A program made the position numbers and the translations under genes. The notes under the pieces are model-generated. The model saw nothing but the letters and a program-made list of their open reading frames with translations. It did no database searches and had not been told where the DNA came from. From assembly GCF_030757795.1 (NCBI RefSeq), contig NZ_JAUQWH010000022.1, positions 1 through 64,000 on the forward strand: 64,000 nucleotides of DNA, in the 5' to 3' direction. Every line of letters starts with the position of its first letter. Position 1 is the stretch's first letter. Shown here in pieces: positions 35,379 to 44,970 of this stretch. The DNA is from Actinoplanes oryzae. Lineage in GTDB: Bacteria; Actinomycetota; Actinomycetes; Mycobacteriales; Micromonosporaceae.

Positions 35379-36665
35379 TCAGGCGGTGGGGACGACGGTC
35401 ACGGGCACAGCCGGGTCGCCGGCCGACAGCTTGAGCCCCTCCCACGGGATCGAGATCAGGCACTGCCGCAGGTGGGCGCGCGCGTCCTCGAGCGTGGGCA
35501 GGTCGGCCACGGTGCCACCGGCGACGAACGAGTGCTGCAGGAGCCGGTCGTTCGGCTGGTGGTCCGGGACGCCCTGCGAGACCACGATCTCCTCGGTGGC
35601 CGTACCCGTGGGCTTGTGCCGGCGGACGGCGGTCTTGCGGCCGCCGACCGTGGCCTTGTTCTCCGAGCGCTTGACGACCGGTCGGCCCTCGACCTCGACG
35701 AGCTTGTAGACCAGGCCCGCGGTCGGGGCGCCGGAGCCGGTGACGACCGCGGTGCCGGCGCCGTACATGTCGACGGGCTCGGCGGCGAGGGTCGCGATCG
35801 CGTACTCGTCCATGTCGCCGGAGACCACGATCTTGGTCTCGGTCGCGCCCAGCGAGTCGAGCAGCTCGCGCGAGTGCTGGGCCAGCACCGACAGGTCGCC
35901 GGAGTCGATGCGGACCGCGCGCAGGCCGGGCCCGGCGACCGCGATGGCGTTGCGGATGCCCTGCGCGATGTCGTAGGTGTCGACCAGCAGCGTCGTGTTC
36001 TTGCCCAGCGCCGCGACCTGCGAGGCGAAGGCCGCCGGCTCGTCGTCGTGCAGCAGCGTGAAGGCGTGGGCGGACGTGCCCGTGGTCGGGATGCCGTAGA
36101 GCGCGCCGGCGGCCAGGTTCGACGTCGAGGCGAAGCCGGCGAGGTAGGCGGCGCGGGCGGCTGCCACGGCGGCCTCCTCGTGCGTACGCCGGGAACCCAT
36201 CTCGATGATCGGCCGGCCGCGCGCCGCCGTGACCATCCGGGCGGCGGCCGAGGCGATGGCGCTGTCGTGGTTGAGCACCGACAGGATGAGCGTCTCGAGC
36301 ACCACGCACTCGGCGAAGCCGCCGGACACGGTCAGAATCGGGGAGCCGGGGAAGAAGAGCTCGCCCTCGGCATAGCCGTCGATGTCGCCGGTGAACCGGT
36401 AGTCGGCGAGCCAGGCGGCCGTGGCCTCGTCGACGATGCCCGCCCTGCGCAGGAAGGCCACGTCCTCCTCGCGGAAGCGGAACTCCCGGATCAGCTCCAT
36501 GAGCCGGCCCTGCCCCGCGACGACCCCGTAGCGCCGGCCACCGGGCAGGCGGCGGGCGAACACCTCGAAGACGCTGGGCCGCGAGGCGGTCCCGTCCTTG
36601 AGGGCCGCGCTGACCATGGTCAGCTCGTACTGGTCGGTGAGCAGGGCAGGCGCAGATGACGTCAC
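35379..36665 (-). CDS. pncB: Nicotinate phosphoribosyltransferase
   Basis: This 428-residue enzyme makes nicotinate mononucleotide from nicotinate and PRPP in the Preiss-Handler pathway. Family features are LLTDQYELTMVSAALKDG at the N terminus, IEMGSRRTHEEAAVAAARAAYLAGFASTSN and HDDEPAAFASQVAALGKNTTLLVDTYD. The GTG start lies six bases after TAAGGT, and that -10 overlaps the stop codon of the upstream LuxR gene. It shares an operon with pncA. In M. tuberculosis the pncB1 gene is likewise next to clpS. Confidence 0.94.
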   Translation of the reverse strand: MTSSAPALLTDQYELTMVSAALKDGTASRPSVFEVFARRLPGGRRYGVVAGQGRLMELIREFRFREEDVAFLRRAGIVDEATAAWLADYRFTGDIDGYAEGELFFPGSPILTVSGGFAECVVLETLILSVLNHDSAIASAAARMVTAARGRPIIEMGSRRTHEEAAVAAARAAYLAGFASTSNLAAGALYGIPTTGTSAHAFTLLHDDEPAAFASQVAALGKNTTLLVDTYDIAQGIRNAIAVAGPGLRAVRIDSGDLSVLAQHSRELLDSLGATETKIVVSGDMDEYAIATLAAEPVDMYGAGTAVVTGSGAPTAGLVYKLVEVEGRPVVKRSENKATVGGRKTAVRRHKPTGTATEEIVVSQGVPDHQPNDRLLQHSFVAGGTVADLPTLEDARAHLRQCLISIPWEGLKLSAGDPAVPVTVVPTA

Positions 36666-36671
36666 GCCCCC

Positions 36672-36677
36672 ACCTTA
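36672..36677 (-). promoter_or_regulatory. -10 element, leaderless start of pncB
   Basis: TAAGGT on the minus strand is followed by GGGGGC and then GTG at 36665. It overlaps the TAA stop of the upstream LuxR-family gene. Confidence 0.6.
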
Positions 36678-39257
36678 TTGCGGGAGCAGGCGGAGCGCCG
36701 GGGCGAGTTCGTTCCTGCCCCCGACACCCAGCTTGGTGTAGACCCGCTGCAAGTGGTTCTCCACGGTGCGTGGCGACAGGAACAGCCGGTCGGCGATCTC
36801 GCGGCTGCGGACGCCGCCGGCTGCAAGCTCGGCGACCTGCCTTTCGCGTACGGTCAGGGCGGGCTGCACCGCCGTCAGCGCGGGCGTCCGCAGCACGTCG
36901 CACCGGGAGAGTACGTCCCCGAGGAGCGTGCCGGCGGCCAGGGCGCCGGGGTCTCGTACCGTCCGGAAGCGTCGCACCGCGCCGGCCGCCGCCTCCGCCG
37001 CGAACACCTCGTAGCCCAGCCCGGCGAACTCCCGCGCGACGGCCAGGAACTCCTCGCCCGTGGCGGCCGAGGCGTGCCGGGCGAAGATCGGCGTGGCCCG
37101 CCCGCCCACGAAGGCCGCCAGCTCGCCGATCCGCTCCGCCACCCGCTCGGGCCGGCCCAGGCGCACCACGTCGTAGAGGGCGAGCAGCTCCTGCCCGAAG
37201 AACCCGTCCGCGCGTGTCCGGTCGGCCAGCCCGAGCAGGATTCGGACGGCCTCGTCCAGCTCGCCCGCGCTGGCGTGTGCCCAGGCCCGCGCCTGCTGGT
37301 GCCACGGGTAGTAGAGCCCGACCGCCGTGCCCTCGGCCTCGGCACCGGTCGCGACCGACGCGAGGGCGAGCGCCGGATCCCCGCGCAGGGCGGCGACCAT
37401 GGCCCGGCCGAAGTGCGCACTTCCGTCGTACGAGCGGACGGGCGCGAGTGCGGCGCACGCCTGGTCGACCGCCCGCAGTGCCTCCCCGGTGCGGCCGCGC
37501 AGCCACGCGGCGTGCGCGTGGAGCAGCGACACCCAGCCCGAGCCGAAGCCGAAGCCGCCCGCCTGGGCCAGGTCGGCGAACTCCGCGGTGAGGATCCGGT
37601 CGATGGCCGGCAGGTCGAGGCCCACGCCGACCAGCGTGCCCAGCGCCATCTGCAGCGCGAACTGCAGCGTCGGGGTGTCCCGCTGCCAGGTCGCCCGCTC
37701 CCGCTCGACCTCGTCGATCAGCTCGCGGGCGGTGTCCGGGTCGCCGCCCGCGGCCGCCAGGAACGCGAGCACGAACCGGGCCAGGGCCTGCGACGGCACC
37801 TCGGCATCCGGCTCGGCCAGCACCTGGCCGGCCAGCTCGCGGGCGCGGGCCGGATCGCCGAGCTGCAGCCGCAGGAACGCCTCGAACGCCCGCAGGTGCG
37901 CGACGCCCTCGTGCGCGCCCTCCAGCGCCTTGGACACGAGATCCGCCGCACTCGTCCGGCCCAGCCCGAAGAACTCGACGGACGCGCGGGCGGTGACCTG
38001 GCGCGCCCCGCCGTCCTCGGACCCGTCGAGGACCACCAGCGCCCGCTCCGGCTCGCCGGTGAACAACAGGGAGGTCGCCAGCAGCTCGGCGGCGGCGAAA
38101 CCGGCCCCCGCGTCCCGGGCCGCCGCGGCCAGCCGCCCGGCGAGCGCGATGTCGAACCCCGTGAACGCCTCCGTCGCCGCCTTGAGCAGCGCCTCGCCGC
38201 TCTGCGCCGTGCCCGAGTCGAGGCGCCAGACCGCGACGCGCAGCACGTCGTTGCGGCGCTTGGAGCCGGCGTCCTCCACCAGGCCGGCGAGCCGGGCGAG
38301 GAGGCGGCGTGCCCGGGTCACCGGGCAGCGGCGGCGGACCACCTCGCCGTAGAGGGGATGGGCCAGCTGCACCTCGCGGCGCCGGTCGTCGGACACGACC
38401 CGGATCAGCTCGCGCTCCTCCGCCGTCTCCACGTCGGCCGGGTCGGCGGCGCGCATCAGCAGCTCCAGCCCGATCGGCTCCCCGAACGCCACCAGCTCCA
38501 GCACGCCGCGCACCCCGGTGGTCAGGCCGCCGATGCGGGCGTCGACCAGCTCGGCGAGGCTCGGCGCGAGGGCCAGGCGGCCGGTCCAGCGCCGGAAGCC
38601 GTACGCCTCCGTCAGCTCGCCGCCCGCGATCGCCGCGGCCACCAGCTCCCGCAGCAGCAGCGGGTTGCCGCCGCCGAGGCGCCCGAGCCGCTGCGCCGAG
38701 CCGGCCTCGACCGGGCCGCCCACCAGGGTCGTCAGCAGCTCCCGTGACTCCTGAGGCGTCAGGGGCTCCAGCGTGGCGTGCGCGACCAGGCCCTCGGTCC
38801 ACAATGCGGCGATCGGCGGCGGCACCGGCTCGGAGGTGCGCAGGGTCGCCAGCAGCGTGGCGCCCTCGCGGACCAGCAGGTGCGCGAGCGCGGCGGACGG
38901 CGGATCGAGCAGGTGGGCGTCGTCGACGGCCAGGACGATCGGGCGGCCGTCGGCCTCGGCGACCAGCCCGTCGACGGCCCAGCGCAGCAGCCCGGCGGGG
39001 GAGAGGCCGGCGGGCGGGTCGGCGGGCAGGATCTGCGCGAGGCCCCCGAACGGCAGCCCGGAGGTCGCGATGTTCGCCGAGGCGCGGCGAACCGCCCAGT
39101 TGGTCGCTTTGAGTGACGACACGGCCTCGTGGAGCAAGCGGCTCTTGCCGATGCCGGCGGCGCCGCTGAGGATCAGCCCGCGCTCGTCCGGCCTCGTCGC
39201 GGCCGCACGCAGGCGGGACAAATCGCCGGCCCGGCCGACGAAGTCCCAGTGCTCCAC
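36675..39257 (-). CDS. Large ATP-binding LuxR-family (LAL) transcriptional regulator
   Basis: The 860-residue STAND-type regulator has an AAA ATPase with Walker A LSGAAGIGKSRLLHE (~31-45) and Walker B IVLAVDDAHLLDPPSAALAHLL (~108-129). A long TPR-like helical sensor region (~330-780) follows. The C-terminal LuxR helix-turn-helix is LTVRERQVAELAAGGVRSREIADRLFLSPRTVENHLQRVYTKLGV. LAL proteins often activate secondary-metabolite or sugar genes after ligand binding. The GTG start has TATGCT six bases upstream. It is divergent from clpS and upstream of pncB, so regulation of pncBA is conceivable but unproved. Confidence 0.9.
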   Translation of the reverse strand: MEHWDFVGRAGDLSRLRAAATRPDERGLILSGAAGIGKSRLLHEAVSSLKATNWAVRRASANIATSGLPFGGLAQILPADPPAGLSPAGLLRWAVDGLVAEADGRPIVLAVDDAHLLDPPSAALAHLLVREGATLLATLRTSEPVPPPIAALWTEGLVAHATLEPLTPQESRELLTTLVGGPVEAGSAQRLGRLGGGNPLLLRELVAAAIAGGELTEAYGFRRWTGRLALAPSLAELVDARIGGLTTGVRGVLELVAFGEPIGLELLMRAADPADVETAEERELIRVVSDDRRREVQLAHPLYGEVVRRRCPVTRARRLLARLAGLVEDAGSKRRNDVLRVAVWRLDSGTAQSGEALLKAATEAFTGFDIALAGRLAAAARDAGAGFAAAELLATSLLFTGEPERALVVLDGSEDGGARQVTARASVEFFGLGRTSAADLVSKALEGAHEGVAHLRAFEAFLRLQLGDPARARELAGQVLAEPDAEVPSQALARFVLAFLAAAGGDPDTARELIDEVERERATWQRDTPTLQFALQMALGTLVGVGLDLPAIDRILTAEFADLAQAGGFGFGSGWVSLLHAHAAWLRGRTGEALRAVDQACAALAPVRSYDGSAHFGRAMVAALRGDPALALASVATGAEAEGTAVGLYYPWHQQARAWAHASAGELDEAVRILLGLADRTRADGFFGQELLALYDVVRLGRPERVAERIGELAAFVGGRATPIFARHASAATGEEFLAVAREFAGLGYEVFAAEAAAGAVRRFRTVRDPGALAAGTLLGDVLSRCDVLRTPALTAVQPALTVRERQVAELAAGGVRSREIADRLFLSPRTVENHLQRVYTKLGVGGRNELAPALRLLPQ

Positions 39258-39263
39258 CGCGCC

Positions 39264-39269
39264 AGCATA
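39264..39269 (-). promoter_or_regulatory. -10 element, leaderless start of LAL regulator
   Basis: TATGCT on the minus strand is followed by six bases and then GTG at 39257. Confidence 0.55.
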
Positions 39270-39451
39270 TCGAGGAACATCACGTTGGGTGAACGTCCGG
39301 ACGGTCAGAGTCGGAACCGCGACAGTGCAGCTCGCGCCCTTGGTCGCGGGCCTTCCGCCGCCGGGTGCGCGCGGGCATACACCATTTCGTTGCGGGCGTC
39401 ATCGCTCGCCGGTCGGGTCTTCTCCTCCGAAGCCGTGGCACGATTGGGGGC

Positions 39452-39742
39452 ATGGCGTTGCCTCAGGTCGCTCCCGTCGAGACGCCGCAGATCGAGGAGG
39501 TGCCGGCAGATGACCGGCCGTGGGTGACGATCGTCTGGGACGATCCCGTCAACCTGATGTCCTACGTGACGTGGGTTTTCCAGAAGCTGTTCGGCTACAG
39601 CAAGGACAAGGCCGAGGAGCTGATGCTGGACGTCCACCACAAGGGCAAGGCGGTCGTCTCCACCGGCGCGCGCGAGCGCATGGAGATGGACGCCTCCCAG
39701 CTTCACGGATACGGTCTGTGGGCGACGGTGGACCGGGCGTGA
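39452..39742 (+). CDS. clpS: ATP-dependent Clp protease adaptor ClpS
   Basis: This 96-residue adaptor delivers N-degron substrates to the ClpC/ClpAP unfoldase. It contains the ClpS core: [71 protein letters not shown]. The Asp-Asp and His residues that grip the N-terminal residue are present. ATG at 39452 is preceded by CACGAT seven bases upstream, possibly a leaderless -10. The DUF2017 gene follows by 49 bp, the conserved actinobacterial pair. Confidence 0.94.
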   Translation: MALPQVAPVETPQIEEVPADDRPWVTIVWDDPVNLMSYVTWVFQKLFGYSKDKAEELMLDVHHKGKAVVSTGARERMEMDASQLHGYGLWATVDRA

Positions 39743-39791
39743 GACCTCGGTTCCGACTTGACGAGATCGAAACCGGGCGGGTGATCGACTG

Positions 39792-40298
39792 ATGTTCCGG
39801 CGCAATGGCAACGTGTGCGTGGCCACCTTCGCGGTGGACGAGGTGCGGGTGTTGCGCAAGGTGGCCGGTGAGGTCGTCGGGCTCCTCATGGACGGTTTCG
39901 ACCACGGCGACCCGGTCGTCGAGCGGCTGTTCCCGGACATCTATCCGGACCGGCCCGACGACTCCGCCGAGTTCCGGCTCTACACCGAGGGCGACCTCAA
40001 GACCGGCAAGCTCGACCAGGCGGGCGCCATCCTCGCGGCGCTGCCCGACGACGGCCCCGGCGAGGTGCGGCTCGACGGCGAGGAGGCCGAGGCCTGGCTG
40101 CGCGCGATCAACGACGCCCGTCTCGCCATGGGCACCCGGCTCGACATCCAGGCCGCAACCGACCTGGGCGAGGAGCTGGACGCGGCGGTGTCCGAGGATC
40201 CCGGGTCGAGCCGCGTGTTCCAGCTTTCTGTGTATGCGTACCTGGGCTATCTGCAGGAGTCCCTGCTGAACGCGCTCCCGGAGATCGAGCCGCGCTGA
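39792..40298 (+). CDS. DUF2017 family protein
   Basis: The 168-residue protein matches DUF2017, whose genes almost always follow clpS in actinobacteria. Visible family features are VDEVRVLRKVAGEVVGLLMDG, a PDIYPDRPDDSAEFRLYTE acidic segment, EEAEAWLRAINDARLAMGTRLDI and a C-terminal YAYLGYLQESLLNAL. It is soluble and helical. Its function is unknown; the context suggests work with the Clp system or the downstream cysteine genes. Confidence 0.85.
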   Translation: MFRRNGNVCVATFAVDEVRVLRKVAGEVVGLLMDGFDHGDPVVERLFPDIYPDRPDDSAEFRLYTEGDLKTGKLDQAGAILAALPDDGPGEVRLDGEEAEAWLRAINDARLAMGTRLDIQAATDLGEELDAAVSEDPGSSRVFQLSVYAYLGYLQESLLNALPEIEPR

Positions 40299-40331
40299 CC
40301 TCCGGGTCCGCGTCTTTTCCCTGCCGACCGG

Positions 40332-41195
40332 TTACTTCGCGGCGTCCAGCGCCGCGAACTCCTCGTCGGTGAGCGTCAGCTCGGGCGCCTGGGCCGAGTC
40401 GGTGATCGACTCGGGGCGGCTCGCGCCGGGGATCGGGATGACCACCGGGCTCTTGGCCAGCATCCACGCGAGCGTCACCCGCTGCGGGCTGACGTCGTGC
40501 GCCTGCGCGACCCGGGCGAACTCGGCGAACCGGTCGCCCAGCTCGCCGGCCTTGGTGATGCCGCCCAGCGGCGACCACGGCAGGAAGGCGATGCCCAGCT
40601 CGTCGCAGAGCTTCAGCTCGCCCTCGGACGACCGGAAGGCCGGCGAGAACTGATTCTGTACGGACACCAGCCGCCCGCCGAGGATCTCCTGCGCCTGGCG
40701 GATCTGCTGCTCGTTCGCGTTCGAGATGCCCGCCATCCGGATCTTGCCGGCGTCGAGCAGCTCCTTGAGGACGCCGACCGAGTCCTCGTACGGCACCTTC
40801 GGGTCGGGCCGGTGGAACTGGTAGAGCCCGATCGCGTCCACGCCGAGCCGCTTGAGCGACGCCTCGACGGCCTCCCGCAGGTGCTCCGGCGAGCCGTCCT
40901 GCGTCCACGAGCCGTCGCCGGGCCGCAGGTGACCGCCCTTGGTGGCGACCAGGACGCCCGAGGTGTCGCCGCCGTAGCTCGCGAGCGCCTGCGCGATGAG
41001 GCTCTCGTTGTGCCCGACGTCGTCCGCCCGGAGGTGGTACGCGTCCGCGGTGTCGATGAACGTCACACCGGCGTCGAGCGCGGCGTGGATCGTCCGCACC
41101 GACCGCTCGGTCTCCGGCCGGCCCTCGATCGACATCGGCATGCCGCCGAGGCCGATCGCACTGACTTGGGTTTCTCCGATGCTTCGCTGCTTCAT
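40332..41195 (-). CDS. Aldo/keto reductase
   Basis: This 287-residue TIM-barrel NADPH oxidoreductase has the catalytic set FIDTADAYHLRADDVGHNE (Asp, Tyr), VATKGGHLRPGD (Lys) and LYQFHRPDP (His). SALNANEQQ-type substrate loops are represented by GISNANEQQIRQAQEI, and the C-terminal IPGASRPESITDSAQAPEL binds NADPH. It is inserted in reverse between the clpS pair and mec in a neighbourhood that is otherwise conserved. Its substrate is unknown. Confidence 0.9.
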   Translation of the reverse strand: MKQRSIGETQVSAIGLGGMPMSIEGRPETERSVRTIHAALDAGVTFIDTADAYHLRADDVGHNESLIAQALASYGGDTSGVLVATKGGHLRPGDGSWTQDGSPEHLREAVEASLKRLGVDAIGLYQFHRPDPKVPYEDSVGVLKELLDAGKIRMAGISNANEQQIRQAQEILGGRLVSVQNQFSPAFRSSEGELKLCDELGIAFLPWSPLGGITKAGELGDRFAEFARVAQAHDVSPQRVTLAWMLAKSPVVIPIPGASRPESITDSAQAPELTLTDEEFAALDAAK

Positions 41196-41277
41196 GTTCT
41201 GGTGCTACCCGCGTTCGGCGGCTCGTACCGTGTTCGCGCGTGAGCACTGCCACGCCCGGTGAAGCTCGTCGTCACGG

Positions 41278-41283
41278 TAATGT
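41278..41283 (+). promoter_or_regulatory. -10 element, leaderless start of mec
   Basis: TAATGT is followed by GAACGGC (7 nt) and then GTG at 41291. This fixes the start and excludes the longer frame from 41240. Confidence 0.6.
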
Positions 41284-41290
41284 GAACGGC

Positions 41291-41713
41291 GTGCTGACCA
41301 TTGACAGTGCGATCGTCTCCGCGATCGTCGCCCACGCCCGCCGGGATCATCCCGACGAGGCCTGTGGCGTCGTTGCCGGCCCGATCGGCAGCGACCTGCC
41401 GACGCGGCACATCGCCATGGACAATGCGGCGCGGTCGATGACGTTCTACGAGTTCGACTCGATGGAGCAGCTCCGCGTCTGGCGCGAGATGGACGACAAC
41501 GACGAGGAGCCGGTCGTCATCTACCACTCGCACACGGCGACCGAGGCCTACCCGTCCCGCACGGACGTCAAGTTCGCCGGCGAGCCGGGCGCGCACTACC
41601 TGCTGGTCTCGACCCGCGAGCCCGATGCCGAGGAGATCCGCTCGTTCCGTATCGTGGACGGTGTGGTGACCGAGGAAGAGGTCAACATCGTGGATGCGAC
41701 GGTGGACGCGTGA
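41291..41713 (+). CDS. mec: JAMM/M67 metallopeptidase, Mec-type (CysO-cysteine hydrolase)
   Basis: The 140-residue MPN+/JAMM zinc peptidase has the catalytic Glu in HPDEACGVVAGP (~24-35) and the zinc motif HSHTATEAYPSRTD (~79-92). In M. tuberculosis the Mec homologue (Rv1334) releases cysteine from the CysO-Cys adduct made by CysM. Here it is the first gene of a mec-(small ORF)-cysO-cysM run. It could also remove the unusual C-terminal extension on this CysO, as the JAMM protease QbsD does for QbsE. The GTG start is leaderless. The stop overlaps a small downstream ORF (GTGA). Confidence 0.9.
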   Translation: MLTIDSAIVSAIVAHARRDHPDEACGVVAGPIGSDLPTRHIAMDNAARSMTFYEFDSMEQLRVWREMDDNDEEPVVIYHSHTATEAYPSRTDVKFAGEPGAHYLLVSTREPDAEEIRSFRIVDGVVTEEEVNIVDATVDA

Positions 41714-41793
41714 GCACGAGTGCGGACGGGTACGCCGTCCAGTCGTACATGTTCGGGCAGAGTCCCGCGTCGGTCTATTACGAGTGTCGCTGA
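41710..41793 (+). CDS. Putative 27-residue small protein between mec and cysO
   Basis: A 28-codon ORF starts with a GTG that overlaps the mec stop in a GTGA junction. It encodes a peptide beginning VSTSADGYAVQSYMF and ending SVYYECR. Third codon positions are G/C in 23 of 27 sense codons, like neighbouring genes. It ends 63 bp before cysO, which has its own ribosome binding site. I do not recognise the sequence. The single Cys near the end, in a cysteine-biosynthesis operon, recalls Cys-containing leader peptides of actinobacteria, but a genuine microprotein is equally possible. Confidence 0.5.
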   Translation: MSTSADGYAVQSYMFGQSPASVYYECR

Positions 41794-41856
41794 GCGCTCG
41801 TCCCCGGCCGTTTCCCGAACATCTTGACTCACTCTTCTGCTAGGAGTTACCGCATC

Positions 41857-43142
<1,286 letters not shown>

Positions 43143-43152
43143 CGCTCTCCCG

Positions 43153-43180
43153 GGACGGGGCGGCTTACGCTGCCCCGTCC
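43153..43180 (+). terminator. Terminator hairpin after cysM
   Basis: GGACGGGGC (43153-43161) pairs with GCCCCGTCC (43172-43180) across a 10-nt loop and is followed by a T/C-rich run. It lies 10 bp after the cysM stop. Confidence 0.65.
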
Positions 43181-43475
43181 TTGCTTTCCCCGTCCTGGCT
43201 TCCCCTCTTCCGCCGTGCCTCTTCGGCCGTGCCTCTTCGGCCGTGCCTCTTCGGCCGTGCCTCTTCGGCCGTGCCTCTTCGGCCGTGCCCCCTTCGTCAC
43301 ACCACCGCCGGCAGCGCGCCCACATCGTCGACGGGCGCACGGGGTGCGTGCCCCGAGACAGCGTTCCTCCCCGTTGCACCGTTCCCAGGGGGCCTTCTTT
43401 GCTCCGCCCTCGGTCGAAGTCCGTGGCCGTCGCGCCTTCTGAGCGCCCGTCTCGCGGTGTCGGCGTAGGCCGCTG
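43181..43475. repeat. Intergenic spacer with 14-bp tandem repeats
   Basis: Five exact copies of GTGCCTCTTCGGCC occupy 43215-43284. The remaining sequence up to the convergent membrane-protein gene has no coding signal. Confidence 0.85.
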
Positions 43476-43898
43476 TCAGTAGGCGACGGCGAGCATGATG
43501 TCCGCGATCAGTGGCACCGCCGCGCCCAGCAGCAGCACCCACGGCAGCACCCGCCGGTGGATCGACAGGTAGCCGCCCACCGCCAGTGCCACGCTCACCA
43601 GACCGAGCAGCGCGAGCACGCCGGTGTACCAGACCGGCACCCCGCCGCCGATCTGCGACACCATGCCCCGCACTCCGACCCCGACCCCGCCGAGGCCGAG
43701 GAAGAGTGCGTAGATCGACATCGCCAGCAGCCGCCGGTTGCCGGGCGTGGGGTCGTCCGCGGCCGGAAAGCGGAAGCGCGCCTCCGCGTCGGACACGTCC
43801 GGCGCGACGGACCGGGTCGGCTCCCAGCCGAACGGGACGACCTCCGGTGCCCTCACCTCACGCGTGCGCGTCGTTTCGTCCATGTCCGTCGTCGTCAC
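43476..43898 (-). CDS. Small integral membrane protein, unknown function
   Basis: The 140-residue protein has a polar N-terminal third (to ~57) and then three hydrophobic helices: LLAMSIYALFLGLGGVGVGVRGM, WYTGVLALLGLVSVALAVGGYL and VLPWVLLLGAAVPLIADIMLAVAY. GTG at 43898 is chosen because GGAGGG is 5-10 bases upstream; the frame extends to 43961 without a good site. It sits where rhomboid and murI genes occur in the M. tuberculosis version of this neighbourhood, but it is not related to either by sequence. Confidence 0.7.
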   Translation of the reverse strand: MTTTDMDETTRTREVRAPEVVPFGWEPTRSVAPDVSDAEARFRFPAADDPTPGNRRLLAMSIYALFLGLGGVGVGVRGMVSQIGGGVPVWYTGVLALLGLVSVALAVGGYLSIHRRVLPWVLLLGAAVPLIADIMLAVAY

Positions 43899-44012
43899 TG
43901 CGCCGCCCTCCGATTTGTCCGATACTGTCCTCACACACAATGAGCAACGGATGCGACTCACGAGGCGTAACGCGACCGAAAATGACCCAGCTCACGGCGC
44001 CTGTGACATAGG

Positions 44013-44030
44013 TTGTCGATTTAGCGACAA
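44013..44030. promoter_or_regulatory. Small inverted repeat TTGTCG-N6-CGACAA
   Basis: A 6-bp inverted repeat with a 6-bp spacer lies 130 bp upstream of the MBL gene, in the divergent intergenic region. It is a possible operator; no regulator is assigned. Confidence 0.3.
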
Positions 44031-44160
44031 ATCGATCAGACGTTTACGTGACGCGCTGGTCCCGGCGTAGGCTGCGCAGCGAGATTGCCCGCTCCGCTCG
44101 CTCCGCCAGGGGTCGGTCGGCGGCGCTGTGAACGACCGAGCGTGAACCAGAGGGACCCCT

Positions 44161-44907
44161 ATGCGACTGACCGTTCTCGGCTGTGCCGGCAGTTTTCCCG
44201 GCCCCGAGTCGGCCTGTTCCGCCTACCTCGTCGAGGCCGAGGGATTCCGGCTCTTGATCGATTTCGGATCGGGCTCCCTGACGGCACTCCAGCGGTATGC
44301 ATCGATCGATGCCGTCGACGCGATTCTGCTCACCCACCTCCACTGCGATCACATGCTCGACGCGTGTACCTATGTGGTCGTGCGCCGATACTCACCCGGG
44401 GGCCCGCTGCCGCCGCTGCCGGTCTACGCCCCGATGGGCGCCGCCGAGCGCATCTCCGCCGCCTACAGCTCGGAGAACGAACCGGTCGACGACGTCTACA
44501 CGTTCTACGGACTGCAGCCCGGCACCTTCCCGATCGGCCCCTTCACGGTGACGGCCGACCGCGTCAACCATCCGATCGAGACCTACGGGATCCGCGTCGA
44601 GCACAACGGACACGTCCTCGCGTATTCGTCGGACACCGCTCCCTGCGACTCCCTCCTGCGCCTGGCTCAGGACGCGGATCTCTTCCTGTGTGAGGCGAGT
44701 TACCTCGACGGCCGGCCCAACCCGCCTGACCTGCACCTGACCGGCAGCGAAGCCGGCGAGGCGGCCACGAAGGCCGATGTGCGGCGCCTCCTGCTGACCC
44801 ATCTGGTGCCCGCGTGGGGCTCGGAGGCATCTACTGTGGAGGCCGCGAGTGCGGCTTTCGCGGGTCCGGTGGAGGTCGTCCGTCCGGGCGCCCGCTACGA
44901 TCTGTGA
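44161..44907 (+). CDS. MBL-fold hydrolase, Rv1339-like cyclic nucleotide phosphodiesterase
   Basis: This 248-residue metallo-beta-lactamase-fold protein has the LGCAGSFPGPESACSAYLVE opening, the zinc motif LLTHLHCDHMLD (~58-69), VLAYSSDTAPCDSLLRLAQDADLFLCEASY and LLLTHLVPAWG. It matches the Rv1339 family, for which cAMP phosphodiesterase activity has been reported. The synteny with downstream rph and rdgB is the same as in M. tuberculosis. RNase Z-like activity is a less likely alternative because the long exosite arm is missing. AGAGGG precedes the ATG. Confidence 0.83.
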   Translation: MRLTVLGCAGSFPGPESACSAYLVEAEGFRLLIDFGSGSLTALQRYASIDAVDAILLTHLHCDHMLDACTYVVVRRYSPGGPLPPLPVYAPMGAAERISAAYSSENEPVDDVYTFYGLQPGTFPIGPFTVTADRVNHPIETYGIRVEHNGHVLAYSSDTAPCDSLLRLAQDADLFLCEASYLDGRPNPPDLHLTGSEAGEAATKADVRRLLLTHLVPAWGSEASTVEAASAAFAGPVEVVRPGARYDL

Positions 44908-44970
44908 GCTTGCCGAGGGGGCGGCACCAGCGCACCATCGGGTTTCGATAGTGATCTTGGAGTGCCCTGC

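Noticed and set aside
43215-43284. A 14-bp direct repeat array as plasmid-type iterons
   Set aside because: There is no replication gene nearby, and the array lies in a gene-end spacer directly after a terminator.
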